Source: Beijerinckiaceae bacterium
Lineage (GTDB): Bacteria; Pseudomonadota; Alphaproteobacteria; Rhizobiales; Beijerinckiaceae
Direction: 5' to 3'
Assembly: GCA_009773635.1 (NCBI GenBank)
Contig: WSYC01000016.1
Span: forward strand, 1 to 64,000
DNA: 64,000 nucleotides
The notes under the pieces: model-generated
What the model was told of the DNA's origin: nothing
Seen by the model: only the letters and a program-made list of their open reading frames with translations
The model's database searches: none
Translations under genes and position numbers: made by a program
Shown here: positions 37,133-47,882 of the stretch, piece after piece
Position numbering within the stretch: position 1 is the first letter of the stretch
Layout: every line of letters begins with the position of its first letter

Positions 37133-37844
37133 AGATGTGCAGATGTCCTTCTGCGAGAACCATCCGGCGGGCGTCGACAAGGTCCATGAGCTGGAGATCA
37201 TGCGTCGCCAGGACCACCGCCGTCCCGGTGTGATTGAGTTCGATGAAGAGCCGCAACAGGCGGCGCGCGAGGCTGGGATCGACGTTGCCGGTGGGCTCGT
37301 CCGCGAGCAACAGCGCCGGCTGCACGATCAGCGCCCGGGCGATCGCGGCGCGCTGCTTTTCACCACCCGAGAGAATCACCGGCGGCATGTGCATGCGATC
37401 GCCGAGGCCGACCCAGCGCAGAAGTTCAATGACCTCGGCACGGTAACTCGATTCCTCCCTCCCCTGCACCACCAGCGGAAGCGCGACGTTCTCATAGGTC
37501 GTGAGGTGATCCAGCAGCCGGAAATCCTGAAAGACGATGCCGACCCGACGCCGAAGCCGCGCCATCTCCGCTTTCGAAATGCCGGCAATGGATTGCCCGA
37601 AAAGCGTCACCCGGCCCCGGGTTGGCTTCAGGGTCTGGAGAATGAGCTTGAGCAGCGTCGTCTTGCCCGCGCCGGAAGGCCCGGTCAGGAACTGGAAGGA
37701 ATGCGAATGGATCGAGAAATCGAGATCACGCAGGATCTCCGGCCCGATCCCGTAGCGCAGGCCCACATTGTCAAACCGTACGAGCTCGGAGGGGGACTCT
37801 CCGATCTCAACGTCCACAGATGGATTGCCCGAGATTTCGACCAC
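37125..37844 (-). CDS. ftsE: Cell division ATP-binding protein FtsE
   Basis: 239-residue ABC ATPase with Walker A GPSGAGKTT, Q-loop FQDFRLLDHLTTYENVALPL (the RLLDHLTTYENVALPL segment is very FtsE-like), signature LSGGEKQR, Walker B LLLADEPTGNVD and switch VLATHD. First gene of the ftsE-ftsX-ydcF-plsC group; it drives FtsX rather than transport. Divergent from the zinc-ribbon gene, with a 95-bp spacer. Confidence 0.96.
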   Translation of the reverse strand: MVEISGNPSVDVEIGESPSELVRFDNVGLRYGIGPEILRDLDFSIHSHSFQFLTGPSGAGKTTLLKLILQTLKPTRGRVTLFGQSIAGISKAEMARLRRRVGIVFQDFRLLDHLTTYENVALPLVVQGREESSYRAEVIELLRWVGLGDRMHMPPVILSGGEKQRAAIARALIVQPALLLADEPTGNVDPSLARRLLRLFIELNHTGTAVVLATHDLQLMDLVDARRMVLAEGHLHIYD

Positions 37845-37939
37845 AGCTTTACCTACCCTTAACGCTCTTCAGCCAGGAATAGCGAGGGTGGCACATTCCG
37901 TGAACCCCCTTGCTGACGCACGAGCCGCAGAACCGCGAA

Positions 37940-38965
37940 ATGGCGCTGATCCGTTGTCCCAACTGTGACACTCTTCACGACCTCGAAGGTTCATTCTTTG
38001 CGAGCGGTGCGCGCAAGGTGCGTTGCGCATCCTGCCGGACGGTTTGGGAAGCCGCAGATCCCGAATCAGGCGCGGTCTCCAATCTAGTCATACCCAAACT
38101 GGATGCTAATCGCGAAGCTGCCAATTCGCTCCCCGAATTCGAAGCCACCGAGGAAACAAGCCCGCTCGATCAGGCTGCAATCGACGCGATCGATTTCTCC
38201 ACTCCTGACACCAATACCGCCATCCAGCCATCCGCCTCGGCGCCGGCGCAGGAGGGCGATGACATCTCGGCAGCAGAGCTCGAAGCCCTGTTCGCGGACG
38301 AGGCAAAGGCCAGCAGCGAAAGCACCGCTTCGGAGGCTTCAGACCGCACCGGAAAACCGGCCGAACACATCGAATTCGATCCGGCCTCCCTGGCCCGTGC
38401 CCAGGATGAAGCAGGCGATGCCACCTCCGAAGCCTCGATCGAGGAACGCCGGAAATGGCGGCGGGAAAAACACCTTGCCGCCACCGAGGCGCATCATCGC
38501 GCACCGACGAAGGGCAAGAAAAGCGGCTCGACCGCCGTTATCATGATGGCGGCAGGTGTCGGCACGCTCGCGATGCTGGGTATTCTGCGCAACGAGGCCG
38601 TCCGCCTCTTTCCGGCCAGCGCGCCGCTGTTCGAGGCTGTCGGCCTCAACGTGACCCCGGGCAATCTCGACATCTCCGATATCCGCAGCCGCCTGATGAA
38701 GGAGGAGGGTCGCGAAACCCTCGAAGTCACCGGCACGGTCACGAACCTCACCCAGTCCCCGCAGAAGATCCCCATCATGCGGCTGTCGATCCGGGGCAGC
38801 AACGGGCAGGAGATCTACGTCTGGACGGCGAGTGTCGACCAGCCCGAGCTGGGCCCGCGCGAAAAAACCACCTTCCGGCGCCGCCTCGCGAGCCCGCCGG
38901 CGGAATCGCACTCGGTGATGGTGCGCTTTGTGGCAAAAGACGATATCGTCGCCGCCATTCGCTAG
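37940..38965 (+). CDS. MJ0042-type zinc-ribbon membrane protein
   Basis: 341 residues. N-terminal zinc ribbon CPNC...CASC (MALIRCPNCDTLHDLEGSFFASGARKVRCASCRTVW), an acidic low-complexity linker of ~130 residues, one TM helix (STAVIMMAAGVGTLAMLGIL) and a C-terminal beta domain (GNLDISDIRSRLMKEEGRETLEVTGTVTNLTQ) of the DUF3426 kind. Common next to ftsE in this order; function unknown. Confidence 0.9.
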   Translation: MALIRCPNCDTLHDLEGSFFASGARKVRCASCRTVWEAADPESGAVSNLVIPKLDANREAANSLPEFEATEETSPLDQAAIDAIDFSTPDTNTAIQPSASAPAQEGDDISAAELEALFADEAKASSESTASEASDRTGKPAEHIEFDPASLARAQDEAGDATSEASIEERRKWRREKHLAATEAHHRAPTKGKKSGSTAVIMMAAGVGTLAMLGILRNEAVRLFPASAPLFEAVGLNVTPGNLDISDIRSRLMKEEGRETLEVTGTVTNLTQSPQKIPIMRLSIRGSNGQEIYVWTASVDQPELGPREKTTFRRRLASPPAESHSVMVRFVAKDDIVAAIR

Positions 38966-39008
38966 AGTGCGCGGCAGATGATTCGCGCCGGCGAACCGGG
39001 GAACAGCC

Positions 39009-39632
39009 TTGACGCCGCCGAACCAGCACCCTTCAGCCAAGCCAGCCGCAGACGTGGCACTCTCCCCGGTCGCCCGGGATCTGACCATCGAAGGGCCGGA
39101 CAACCACGTGATCCGCGTGCTGTTCGACGACCAGCAGATCGCGGCCCGTGTGCGTCAGCTTGCCGATGAGATCAAGGCATCCGATCCCAAAGAGCTGCTG
39201 GTCATCGCCATCCTGCGGGGCAGTTTCATTTTTGCGGCCGATCTTGTCCGCGCGCTTCACCACGCCGGGCTGGCGCCCAGCATCGAATTCATGCAGCTCG
39301 CGAGCTACCATTCGGGGATGTCGTCCTCGGGGCAGGTCACCATCGTCAAGGATATCGACAACAACGTCGATGGCCGGGATGTCCTCCTGATCGACGATAT
39401 CCTGGAATCGGGACGCACACTGGCCTTCGCCAAGGACCTGCTGACGGCGCGCGGCGCGAAACGCGTTCTGGCCGCCGTGCTGATCGAAAAGCCGGTCAAG
39501 CGCGCGGTGCAGTTTGAAGCCGATTTCGTCGGGTTTCAGGCCCCGGATTCGTTCCTTGTCGGCTACGGCATGGATGTGGCACATAAATTCCGGGAATTGC
39601 CCTTCGTGGGCATGATCCAGCCCGAAGCCTGA
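39009..39632 (+). CDS. hpt: Hypoxanthine phosphoribosyltransferase
   Basis: Purine salvage enzyme converting hypoxanthine or guanine plus PRPP to IMP/GMP. The 207 residues include the PRPP loop DVLLIDDILESGRTL and SGMSSSGQVTIVKDID. No ATG is near the conserved start: a TTG with GGGGA six bases upstream is chosen; GTG at 39054 is the main alternative. The receiver gene follows 21 bp later. Confidence 0.92.
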   Translation: MTPPNQHPSAKPAADVALSPVARDLTIEGPDNHVIRVLFDDQQIAARVRQLADEIKASDPKELLVIAILRGSFIFAADLVRALHHAGLAPSIEFMQLASYHSGMSSSGQVTIVKDIDNNVDGRDVLLIDDILESGRTLAFAKDLLTARGAKRVLAAVLIEKPVKRAVQFEADFVGFQAPDSFLVGYGMDVAHKFRELPFVGMIQPEA

Positions 39633-39653
39633 AATCCCGGATGGTGGCAGAGA

Positions 39654-40028
39654 ATGGCCAGAATTCTGATCGTTGACGACGAGCCTTCCGTCCGCATCCC
39701 GCTGCTGCGCGCGTTGCAGATCGACGGGCACAGCGTCGAGGAGGCCGTTGACGGCGCGGATGCGCTGGGCCGGCTGACAAGCGACGAGACCGGCTTTGAT
39801 CTGATGATCAGCGATATCCGCATGCCCGTGATGGACGGGATCGCGCTCACCCTCGCGGTTGCGGCGGAACGGCCGGGATTCCCGATTGTGCTGATGACCG
39901 GCTATGCCGAGCAGCGTGAACGCGCACGCGAACTTGAAGGGCTGGTCGAGGATGTGCTTACCAAACCCTTCCCGCTCGCCGAATTCCGCGCGGCCATCAA
40001 AGCCGTGCTCGAACGGCGCGGGTTGTAA
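39654..40028 (+). CDS. cpdR: CpdR-like single-domain response regulator
   Basis: 124-residue receiver domain without an output domain: acidic pocket D9/D10, phosphoacceptor D54 (MISDIRMPVMDG), T82 and K104. In Caulobacter and rhizobia CpdR, when unphosphorylated, helps ClpXP degrade cell-cycle proteins. The MISDIRMPVMDGIALTLAVA and TGYAEQRERA segments resemble CpdR, but paralogous stand-alone receivers exist. Probably transcribed with hpt. Confidence 0.8.
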   Translation: MARILIVDDEPSVRIPLLRALQIDGHSVEEAVDGADALGRLTSDETGFDLMISDIRMPVMDGIALTLAVAAERPGFPIVLMTGYAEQRERARELEGLVEDVLTKPFPLAEFRAAIKAVLERRGL

Positions 40029-40034
40029 ACAGCG

Positions 40035-40547
40035 CTATCCGCCGGGGTTCTGGATCGCGATCGCGGCATTGAGCAGCGCGGCAAACCCGACCCACGCGAG
40101 ATACGGGAAGAGCGCATAGCCCGCTGGCCGGTCGATGGCCTTGAACGCCCGGATCGTCAGCAGGATTGCGACCAGCAGGAAGCCGATCACGACAAGCCCG
40201 AGATAGGGCGAGCGCTTGGCAAAAAACGCCCACGACCATGCGACGTTCAGCGCCATCTGGCTCAGAAAGATGAGGATCGCCATCCCCTTCGGGCCCGCCT
40301 CCGGCCGCGCGCGCAGGATGCGCCAGAACGAGAGCGCCATCAGCGCGTACAGAAACGTCCAGACCAGCGGAAAAACGACATCCGGTGGGTTGAAGAACGG
40401 CTTCTGCAGGAGGTCATACCAGCCGCGCAACGCAGGAATCGTGAAGAGTTGCCCGACAAAGCTGGCAACCAGCGAGGGCACCATTGCCACAACCAGCAAG
40501 AGCAGCGCCCGGGCGCTCAGGGCGGGATAGAGGTGCGGATCACGCAT
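40035..40547 (-). CDS. TspO/MBR family protein
   Basis: 170 residues with five hydrophobic helices. The WYDLLQKPFFNPPDVVFPLVWTFLYALMALSFW segment (TspO signature KP.F.PP...W..LY) and NVAWSWAFF are characteristic. Binds porphyrins in characterised bacteria. AAAGG lies eight bases before the ATG; a GTG ten codons upstream is less likely. Convergent with the receiver gene, 6 bp apart. Confidence 0.93.
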   Translation of the reverse strand: MRDPHLYPALSARALLLLVVAMVPSLVASFVGQLFTIPALRGWYDLLQKPFFNPPDVVFPLVWTFLYALMALSFWRILRARPEAGPKGMAILIFLSQMALNVAWSWAFFAKRSPYLGLVVIGFLLVAILLTIRAFKAIDRPAGYALFPYLAWVGFAALLNAAIAIQNPGG

Positions 40548-40659
40548 GACGGGAGCCTTTCGGAAACGATCGTTCACCTATAGACCAAACCCGTCCGGGG
40601 CAAAGCGCGAACCGCCGTTTTGAATAAAATACCCTGAAGCTGAAGACCGGGAATTCACC

Positions 40660-41589
40660 CTAGGGCCGTGTCGCGAGATAAACCCCGAGCGCGGCGATGC
40701 CCATGCAGCCGATCTGCACGAGATCAAGCGTTTCCCCGAACATCGCATAGGCCTGCAACGCCGCCGTCGGCGGGATCAGATAGATCAGCGCCGCAACCTT
40801 CGATACCGCCCCGCGCCGGATCATCATCAGCATCAGGCCGATTGCGCCGATCGAGAGCACGACGACCGACCACGCCAGCGCAGCCCAGGTCTCCAGCCGG
40901 AATTCGAAGCGCATCGGCTCCAGCAACATCGCCAGCGGCAACGTGGTCGCGAAGGCCCCGACGTATTGCAGCACAGTGATCGACCTCAGATCCCCGGAGG
41001 CGACATATCTCTTCTGGTAGAAGGTGCCGAAGGTCACAGAAATCATCGCGATGACGTTGATCACAACCGCAAGGCCGAGACCCGACATGCCGGCGACCGA
41101 AACGCCCGTCAGCTTCGGCGCGATCACGCCGATCACCCCGACAAAACCGATGAGGATGCCCAGAAGGTGGACCGGCCGCAGCCGCTCGCCCGCGAGCCGC
41201 GCCGCGAGCGCCGCTGTCAGCAACGGCTGGACCGCAGCGATGAGCGCGGAAACGCCCGCCGGCAATCCCTTGGCGATCGCCCACCAGACACCGCCGAGAT
41301 AGATTGTGTGCAGAAGGACGCCGCTGGCCATCGCGTGGAAAGCCGCAGCACGCGTCTTCGGCCACTCGGCCCGCAGCGCGACGACCAGCATACCGACAAC
41401 CGCCGCCGCGACGGCGTAACGGACAGCGAGGAACGTCAACGGATCGGCAAAGGGAACCGCGTATTTCGCGACGATCCAGCCGGTCGACCAGATGACGACA
41501 AAAATCGCGGGCGCAACGGTGAGAAGAGACACGATGATCTGAAACCTGCTTGCCGGCAAAAATCCGGGCAATGGGAAGGAGGGGAGCAC
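40660..41589 (-). CDS. DMT-superfamily (EamA) transporter
   Basis: 309-residue protein with two EamA repeats: IFVVIWSTGWIVAKYAVPFADPLTFLAVRYA and GVSALIAAVQPLLTAALAARLAGERLRPVHLLGILIGFVGV. Ten TM helices. Substrate unknown, probably export of a small metabolite. The frame opens with GTG at 41589; a GTG at 41532 (VSLLTVAPAIF) gives a better fit to family starts. Confidence 0.88.
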   Translation of the reverse strand: MLPSFPLPGFLPASRFQIIVSLLTVAPAIFVVIWSTGWIVAKYAVPFADPLTFLAVRYAVAAAVVGMLVVALRAEWPKTRAAAFHAMASGVLLHTIYLGGVWWAIAKGLPAGVSALIAAVQPLLTAALAARLAGERLRPVHLLGILIGFVGVIGVIAPKLTGVSVAGMSGLGLAVVINVIAMISVTFGTFYQKRYVASGDLRSITVLQYVGAFATTLPLAMLLEPMRFEFRLETWAALAWSVVVLSIGAIGLMLMMIRRGAVSKVAALIYLIPPTAALQAYAMFGETLDLVQIGCMGIAALGVYLATRP

Positions 41590-41640
41590 ACCCCCTGCCC
41601 CGTTCTAGGCCATCCACGAGACGATTGGAAAGTCCGAAGT

Positions 41641-41677
41641 CGCCGGCATCGTGCCAAATACTGTCAGGATGCCGGCG
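41641..41677. other. 10-bp inverted repeat downstream of clpB
   Basis: Perfect arms cgccggcatc (41641-41650) and gatgccggcg (41668-41677) with a 17-base centre. It starts 8 bases after the clpB stop, where a terminator would be, but there is no T run. It may be a 3' stabilising hairpin. Confidence 0.5.
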
Positions 41678-41684
41678 GCGTGTC

Positions 41685-44309
41685 TTAGTTGAGCCTCGCA
41701 CCCTTCGGCGGCTTCTCGACCGCACCGAGCACCTGATCGCCGATGATGAGGCCACCCGCCCCGGCCGTGACCGGGATGGTCGCGCCATCGAGCACGTCAC
41801 CCGCCAGCAGCAGCTTGGCCAACGGATCCTGCAGGCTCTTCTGGATCACGCGCTTGAGCGGGCGTGCGCCATAGGCAGGATCGTAGCCGCGTTCGGCGAG
41901 CCATTGCCGGGCCGCTTCATCAAGCTCGATCGTGATCTTGCGATCCTCCAGAAGCTTCCGCAACCGTCCGAGCTGGATATCGACGATCGCAGCCATATCC
42001 TGCCGCTTGAGGCGTTGGAACAGCACGATCTCGTCGATCCGGTTGAGGAATTCGGGACGGAAATGTCCGCGCACCGTGGCCATGACATCGGCCCGCGCGG
42101 CATCCACGCCCTCATCCTCGCCAAGCGCGACGAGATAATCCGAGCCAAGGTTGGAGGTCATGATGATCAGCGTGTTGCGGAAATCGACCGTGCGCCCCTG
42201 CCCGTCGGTGAGGCGGCCGTCATCGAGCACCTGAAGGAGCACGTTGAACACATCCGCATGCGCCTTTTCGACCTCATCGAACAGCACGACCTGATAGGGC
42301 CGGCGCCGCACGGCCTCGGTCAAAGCGCCGCCCTCCTCATAGCCGACGTAGCCTGGAGGCGCGCCGATGAGGCGGGAGACGGAGTGCTTCTCCATGAATT
42401 CGCTCATGTCGATCCGCACCATCGCGCTTTCGTCGTCGAAGAGGAACGACGCCAGCGCTTTGGTCAGCTCGGTCTTGCCGACACCGGTCGGGCCGAGGAA
42501 CATGAACGAGCCCAGCGGCCGGTTCGGGTCCTGCAACCCGGCGCGTGAACGACGGACGGCGGTCGACACTGCTTCCACGGCTTCCTGCTGGCCCACCACG
42601 CGTTTGGCCAATTCCTGTTCCATGCGCAGGAGCTTGTCACGCTCGCCTTCGAGCATCCGGTCCACCGGAATGCCGGTCCAGCGCGAAACAACCTGCGCAA
42701 TCATATCCGGCGTCACCGCTTCGGAAGCGAGCGCCCCCGCCTGCTGCGCGCCGGCGGCTTCCAGTTCCTTGAGCTTCTTTTCCAACGCCGGAATGATGCC
42801 ATAGGCGAGTTCTCCCGCACGCTGGAATTCGCCCTGCCGCTGCGCCTGATCAAGGTGCGTGCGCGCCTGTTCGAGCTCGCCCTTGATGCGCTGGGCCTCG
42901 CCGAGCTTGTCCTTCTCCGCGCGCCAGGCGTTGGTGAGCGTGAGGGATTTTTCCTCGAGCTCGGCGAGTTCGCCGGTCAGCTTGCCGAGGCGATCCTTCG
43001 AGGCGGTGTCGGTTTCGCGCTTCAACGCCTCCTGCTCGATGCGAAGGCGGATGATCTCGCGATCAATGCTGTCGAGTTCCTCGGGTTTGGAATCAACCTG
43101 CATCCTGAGGCGCGCCGAGGCCTCGTCCACGAGATCGATGGCCTTGTCCGGCAGAAAGCGGTCGGTGATATAGCGGTTCGAAAGCGTCGCGGCCGAAACC
43201 AGCGCCGAATCGGTGATGCGGACGCCATGGTGCAACTCGTATTTCTCTTTCAACCCGCGCAGGATCGAGATGGCATCCTCCACGGTCGGTTCGGAGACGA
43301 ACACAGGCTGGAACCGCCGGGCAAGCGCGGCATCCTTCTCGACGTGCTTGCGGTATTCCTCCAGCGTCGTCGCGCCAACGCAGTGCAGCTCGCCGCGCGC
43401 CAGCGCCGGTTTGAGGAGGTTCGAGGCGTCCATCGCCCCCTCGCCCTTGCCCGCGCCGACGAGCGTGTGCATCTCGTCGATGAACAGGATCACGCCGCCC
43501 TCGGCTGCGGTCACCTCGGAGAGAACGCCCTTGAGCCGCTCCTCGAACTCGCCGCGATATTTCGCGCCGGCAATCAGCGCGCCCATGTCGAGCGCCATCA
43601 GTGCCTTGTCCTTGAGGCTTTCGGGCACGTCACCGTTGACGATGCGGAGCGCGAGACCCTCGACGATCGCGGTCTTGCCGACACCGGGCTCGCCGATCAG
43701 CACCGGGTTGTTCTTCGTGCGGCGCGAAAGCACCTGGATCGTGCGGCGAATTTCCTCGTCGCGCCCGATCACCGGATCGAGCTTGCCCTCACGGGCGGCT
43801 TCGGTGAGGTCGCGGGCGAATTTCTTCAGCGCATCATACTGGTTTTCGGCCGTGGCCGTATCGGCGGTCCGCCCCTTGCGGATCGCCTCGATGGCGGCAT
43901 TGAGGTTCTGCGGCGTCACGCCGGCCGAAGCCAGCGCCTTGCCGGCCGGATTGTCCTTCTCGATGGCGAGCGCGAGCAGAAGCCGCTCGACGGTCACAAA
44001 CGAATCCTTGGCCTTCTCGGCGGATTTCTCGGCGGTCTCGAACACGCGCGCGAGCTGCGGCGTGAGGTAGAGCCCCGAACCACCCTCGACCTTTGGCACC
44101 TTGGCGAGCGCGGCGTCCACCGCGCGGCGCACATCGGCGGATTTACCGCCTGCGCGGTCGATCAGACCGGCAGCAGAACCCTGATCATCGTCCAGCAGCG
44201 CCTTGAGCAGGTGCTCGGGCGAGAATTGCTGGTGCCCTTCACGCAGGGCAATTGTCTGCGCGGCCTGGATAAATCCGCGCGCGCGCTCGGTGTATTTCTC
44301 GGTAATCAT
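41685..44309 (-). CDS. clpB: Disaggregase chaperone ClpB
   Basis: 874-residue AAA+ Hsp100 that resolves protein aggregates with DnaK. N-domain ([39 protein letters not shown]), AAA-1 with Walker A GEPGVGKT and [11 protein letters not shown], a coiled-coil M-domain (~400-530), AAA-2 with GPTGVGKT and [26 protein letters not shown], then the C-domain. GAAGGGAAG lies upstream of the ATG; 45 upstream codons are untranslated. A heat-shock promoter is expected; a cttgcc at ~44443 is the only faint candidate. Confidence 0.98.
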   Translation of the reverse strand: MITEKYTERARGFIQAAQTIALREGHQQFSPEHLLKALLDDDQGSAAGLIDRAGGKSADVRRAVDAALAKVPKVEGGSGLYLTPQLARVFETAEKSAEKAKDSFVTVERLLLALAIEKDNPAGKALASAGVTPQNLNAAIEAIRKGRTADTATAENQYDALKKFARDLTEAAREGKLDPVIGRDEEIRRTIQVLSRRTKNNPVLIGEPGVGKTAIVEGLALRIVNGDVPESLKDKALMALDMGALIAGAKYRGEFEERLKGVLSEVTAAEGGVILFIDEMHTLVGAGKGEGAMDASNLLKPALARGELHCVGATTLEEYRKHVEKDAALARRFQPVFVSEPTVEDAISILRGLKEKYELHHGVRITDSALVSAATLSNRYITDRFLPDKAIDLVDEASARLRMQVDSKPEELDSIDREIIRLRIEQEALKRETDTASKDRLGKLTGELAELEEKSLTLTNAWRAEKDKLGEAQRIKGELEQARTHLDQAQRQGEFQRAGELAYGIIPALEKKLKELEAAGAQQAGALASEAVTPDMIAQVVSRWTGIPVDRMLEGERDKLLRMEQELAKRVVGQQEAVEAVSTAVRRSRAGLQDPNRPLGSFMFLGPTGVGKTELTKALASFLFDDESAMVRIDMSEFMEKHSVSRLIGAPPGYVGYEEGGALTEAVRRRPYQVVLFDEVEKAHADVFNVLLQVLDDGRLTDGQGRTVDFRNTLIIMTSNLGSDYLVALGEDEGVDAARADVMATVRGHFRPEFLNRIDEIVLFQRLKRQDMAAIVDIQLGRLRKLLEDRKITIELDEAARQWLAERGYDPAYGARPLKRVIQKSLQDPLAKLLLAGDVLDGATIPVTAGAGGLIIGDQVLGAVEKPPKGARLN

Positions 44310-44518
44310 GTGCTTCCCTTCCATGAGGCGAAGTTTTTCAAAGCGAAGTCTTGTCTGAAAAGACGTCCGGATAGGCCCCGCGAGGCAGCAGCCATCCTGA
44401 ACCCAATGTAGGTGTGGCCTGATCGCAACAAAAGGGGGTGGCAAGAGATTTTGACATGCCGCAAATCTGCCTTGCCGCCAACGCCGGGCAGGAACGCGCG
44501 CCGGACATGTCAGGCCAT

Positions 44519-44548
44519 AAAAAACGCCGCGCTGATGAAGCGCGGCGT
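44519..44548 (-). terminator. Rho-independent terminator of the DUF4167 gene
   Basis: On the minus strand: stem acgccgcgct / agcgcggcgt, five-base loop, then six Ts. It is 46 bases after the DUF4167 stop and upstream of clpB, so clpB must have its own promoter. Confidence 0.92.
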
Positions 44549-44593
44549 CCAGAGGACCGATCCGATACCGGTTCGCCCGAATGATGTTTCCCG

Positions 44594-45511
44594 TCAGCTC
44601 TGGTCGGAGCCTGAGGTTTCCGTCTCGAAGGCCGGGCCTTCGCCACCTTCACCAATGCGGACACGACGACGACGACGCGCACGGAACGGCGCACCGCCGG
44701 CCTCGTCCCCGGCTTCAGCAATCGCCGGCACCTGTGTCGCAACAGCTTCCGGCATCTCAACAGAGATCGGGCGCACCGGCGCAGTCAGGAAGGCCGGGAG
44801 AACCGGCTGTTCCGCACCCTCAAGATCGGGCTGCGGGCGGCGCGGGCGGTTCGGATTGAAGCCGCCACGTTCAGCGAAACCACCACGTTCCGGATTATTG
44901 CGGTCCTGATTCCGGTCCTGCCCGCGATCCCCACCGGCATTCCGATCATTCCCTTGGCGGTCATTCCCCTGGCGAAAGCCACGGTCCTGATTGCGGTTGC
45001 GGTCGCGGTTGCGGTCGTTGTTGTGCGGACGATCGCCGCGACCCGGGTGACGGTCCTGCCGCTCGTGGGTAGGCCGCTCGTGCGGCTGTTCGTCGCCGTC
45101 GCCCGGCTCGGCACCCTCGCCACCTTCACCCTGCCCCCGCTCGCCCGAAAACGACGGCTGGCCAGGCTGCTGATTCTGCTGGACAGTGCGGACGTTGAAA
45201 CGGTCGGATGCCGTATCGAAATCGTCATCATCGTCGTTTTCGTCGGCAGTGCCATTTTGCTGCGCAAGCTGGGCCTGATGCGCCGCGGCGATCAGGCGGT
45301 AGTAATGCTCGGCATGCTGGAGATAGCTCTCCGCCATCACCGGATCGCCGGAAACATGGGCATCCCGCGCGAGCTGGGTATATTTCTCGGCAACGTGCTG
45401 CGCCGTGCCGCGGACCTTCACGTCCGGCCCGTTTGATTCAAATGACCGCGTCAAAGGATTCGGGCCGCGACGATTGCGACCGCGCATGCGCTTGTTCTGT
45501 CCTGGTCTCAT
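44594..45511 (-). CDS. DUF4167 protein with Arg/Asn/Asp-rich disordered tail
   Basis: 305 residues. N-terminal conserved helical domain ([74 protein letters not shown]) typical of DUF4167. After residue ~95 an acidic run and a long low-complexity region of R/N/D/G/Q repeats ([13 protein letters not shown]), then an Arg cluster ([11 protein letters not shown]). Looks RNA-binding, but no function is established. The ~297-bp gap to prmC holds its promoter; nothing else seen there. Confidence 0.9.
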   Translation of the reverse strand: MRPGQNKRMRGRNRRGPNPLTRSFESNGPDVKVRGTAQHVAEKYTQLARDAHVSGDPVMAESYLQHAEHYYRLIAAAHQAQLAQQNGTADENDDDDDFDTASDRFNVRTVQQNQQPGQPSFSGERGQGEGGEGAEPGDGDEQPHERPTHERQDRHPGRGDRPHNNDRNRDRNRNQDRGFRQGNDRQGNDRNAGGDRGQDRNQDRNNPERGGFAERGGFNPNRPRRPQPDLEGAEQPVLPAFLTAPVRPISVEMPEAVATQVPAIAEAGDEAGGAPFRARRRRRVRIGEGGEGPAFETETSGSDQS

Positions 45512-45808
45512 TGGTTTCTCAGTTGCCCAAAACCGGAATATCCGGTGCTCCCCGGCCCAAATGGGGGGCTTCGCCCCGCATGTCACCAGCCCGAACAGGC
45601 CTTGTTCGCCCTGCCCTGCCGGAATTGCGATCCCGCCTCAAGAACCCTGCCATAAGCGGGTCTGGATATCGGAAAAATGGTGGGCTCAACCGGTTCCTGA
45701 TCCAAGAGGGAGAAGGGATCGAAACGCGTCCGTGCACAGCACCGTTCCCCCACTCCATACCGTGCGGCTTCGCCAGAAGCAAGCATTCCTTGGTTTGATC
45801 TCTGGGGC

Positions 45809-46729
45809 TTAGCCCTTGCTCCGGCCGCTCTTGTCCCCCGCCGGCGCACGCCCGAAGACGACGCGCAGGATTCCTCCGAGATCACGGCGCATCCCGACCG
45901 TGCGAAAGCCCGCGGCTTCCATCATGCCGTCGACGGTTTCCGCCTGCCCGAAACCAACCTCGAGCGCCAGAAAGCCTTCCGGCGCAAGGCGCGAGGGCGC
46001 ATCCGCAATCAGCCGGCGATAGAAGCTCAGCCCGTCCGGTCCGCCATCGAGCGCGAGGTGCGGATCATGAAGGCGCACCTCCGGTTCGAGGGTCGTGATC
46101 TCTGCCGAGGCAATGTAGGGCGGATTGGAGACGATGATATCGAACGCACCATCGATCCCTGCGAGCAGATCACCCTGCCGGAACGCGGCCCGCGCCGACA
46201 GGCCGAGGCGTTCAGCATTCCCGGCGGCCATGGCGACGGCTTCGGGCGCAAGATCAACGCCGACGCCCCGCGCCGCCGGCAGGTTTGCCAGCAATGCGAG
46301 CAGGATGGCGCCTGTGCCGGTCCCTATATCCAGCAACGCAAGCGGGGCCCCGCGCCTGACGCCCGCATCAACATCCGCCAGCACGGCTTCCACCAGTGTC
46401 TCGGTATCCGGTCGCGGATCGAGGGTTGCTGCGTTCAACTCGAAATCGAGGCCGAAGAATTCCCGCCTCCCGATGATTCGGGACAAGGGCTCGTGTGCTT
46501 CCCGGCGCAGGAGCAGCGCGGCGAGGCGCTCCACCGCAGGGCCGAGAAGGATCTGCTCGCCCCGCATGAGGGTTGCGAGATCGATCCCGAGCGCCGTCAT
46601 CACCAGGAGGCGTGCCTCACGGCGCGGCTCGTCGATATCCGCGGCGACAAGCCGATTGGCAAGAAGGTCAACCGCTGCGCGCAGGGTGAGGCCCGGGGAC
46701 AGGTTTGCCGGATCTCCCGGGGCGCTCAC
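45809..46729 (-). CDS. prmC: Release factor N5-glutamine methyltransferase
   Basis: Methylates the GGQ glutamine of release factors. 306 residues: N-terminal helical domain, then SAM motif [17 protein letters not shown] and the NPPY motif ([11 protein letters not shown]), which binds the amide substrate. [27 protein letters not shown] is characteristic. Its start overlaps the prfA stop by 4 bp. Confidence 0.96.
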   Translation of the reverse strand: MSAPGDPANLSPGLTLRAAVDLLANRLVAADIDEPRREARLLVMTALGIDLATLMRGEQILLGPAVERLAALLLRREAHEPLSRIIGRREFFGLDFELNAATLDPRPDTETLVEAVLADVDAGVRRGAPLALLDIGTGTGAILLALLANLPAARGVGVDLAPEAVAMAAGNAERLGLSARAAFRQGDLLAGIDGAFDIIVSNPPYIASAEITTLEPEVRLHDPHLALDGGPDGLSFYRRLIADAPSRLAPEGFLALEVGFGQAETVDGMMEAAGFRTVGMRRDLGGILRVVFGRAPAGDKSGRSKG

Positions 46730-47814
46730 GCCTCATCCCCGGCGAGGAGTTGCGCCTGATGATCGGTGATCAGCGCCTCGACGAGTTCATCGAGCCCGCT
46801 GCCCTCGATCACCTGATCGAGCTTGTAGAGCGTGAGGTTGATGCGATGATCGGTCACCCGCCCTTGCGGGAAATTATACGTGCGGATGCGCTCCGAGCGA
46901 TCACCAGAGCCGAGCTGGGTCTTACGATCGGCAGCACGCGCGCTGTCGAGCCGCTGGCGCTCCATGTCGAACAGCCGCGATCGCAGGATATCCATCGCCC
47001 GCGCCTTGTTCTTGTGCTGAGAACGCTCCTCCTGCACCACCACGGCCAGCCCGCTGGGCAGATGCGTGATGCGGACGGCGGATTCGACCTTGTTGACGTG
47101 CTGCCCGCCCGCGCCCTGCGAGCGCATGGTTTCGATCTTGAGATCGGTCGCCTCGTTGATGGTGACATCGACCTCCTCCGCCAGCGGTAGCACCGCAACG
47201 GTCGCGGCAGAGGTGTGGATACGCCCGGAGGCCTCGGTATCCGGCACGCGCTGGACGCGGTGCACGCCGGATTCAAATTTCAGACGCGAGAAGACGCCCT
47301 CGCCCTTGATCTCGGCGATAACCTCCTTGTAGCCCCCCGCCGTGCCTTCACTTGCCGAGGACACCTCGACCTTCCAGCCCCTGAGTTCAGCGTAGCGCGC
47401 GTACATGCGGAAGAGATCGCCGGCAAAGAGCGCGGCTTCATCCCCGCCCGTGCCGGCGCGGACTTCGAGGATGACCGAGCGTTCGTCCGCCATATCCTTC
47501 GGCAGCAGCGCGATGCGGATCTCTCGCGCCAGCCGATCCTGTTCGGCTTCCAGCCGCTGCTTTTCCTCGAAGGCGAGTGCGTGCATCTCGGCATCAAGCG
47601 CGGGATCGGCAAGCATCGCCTCGGCGCCAGCGCCTTCGCCAACAAGTGTCCGATAGGCGGCAATCGCCTGAACGACGGGTGCCAGCGCGGAGGCTTCCCG
47701 GCTCAGGGCGACAATTCTGGCGGAATCGGAAGCCGATTCCAGTTCGCGCGAAATCATCTCATTTCGCGCAAGAATGGCATCGAGTTTGTCTTCCGGGAGC
47801 GTGATGTCGGCCAT
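46726..47814 (-). CDS. prfA: Peptide chain release factor 1
   Basis: 362 residues; terminates at UAA/UAG. GGQ at 236-238 ([19 protein letters not shown]), stop-codon tripeptide PDT at 191-193 ([22 protein letters not shown]), an RF1-type PxT. PrmC follows in the same operon and would methylate Q238. Confidence 0.98.
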   Translation of the reverse strand: MADITLPEDKLDAILARNEMISRELESASDSARIVALSREASALAPVVQAIAAYRTLVGEGAGAEAMLADPALDAEMHALAFEEKQRLEAEQDRLAREIRIALLPKDMADERSVILEVRAGTGGDEAALFAGDLFRMYARYAELRGWKVEVSSASEGTAGGYKEVIAEIKGEGVFSRLKFESGVHRVQRVPDTEASGRIHTSAATVAVLPLAEEVDVTINEATDLKIETMRSQGAGGQHVNKVESAVRITHLPSGLAVVVQEERSQHKNKARAMDILRSRLFDMERQRLDSARAADRKTQLGSGDRSERIRTYNFPQGRVTDHRINLTLYKLDQVIEGSGLDELVEALITDHQAQLLAGDEA

Positions 47815-47882
47815 GGCGCGTTTGCTATTCTCGACGCATTTTCTTCACGCGAACCGGCATCCACTTCGCTCGAAAATGCTTT

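Noticed and set aside
42855-44411. 518-codon plus-strand ORF opposite clpB
   Set aside because: Third-position GC shadow of clpB; no recognisable domain.
44310-44470. RpoH promoter of clpB
   Set aside because: A cttgcc is present but no fitting -10 element at the right spacing.
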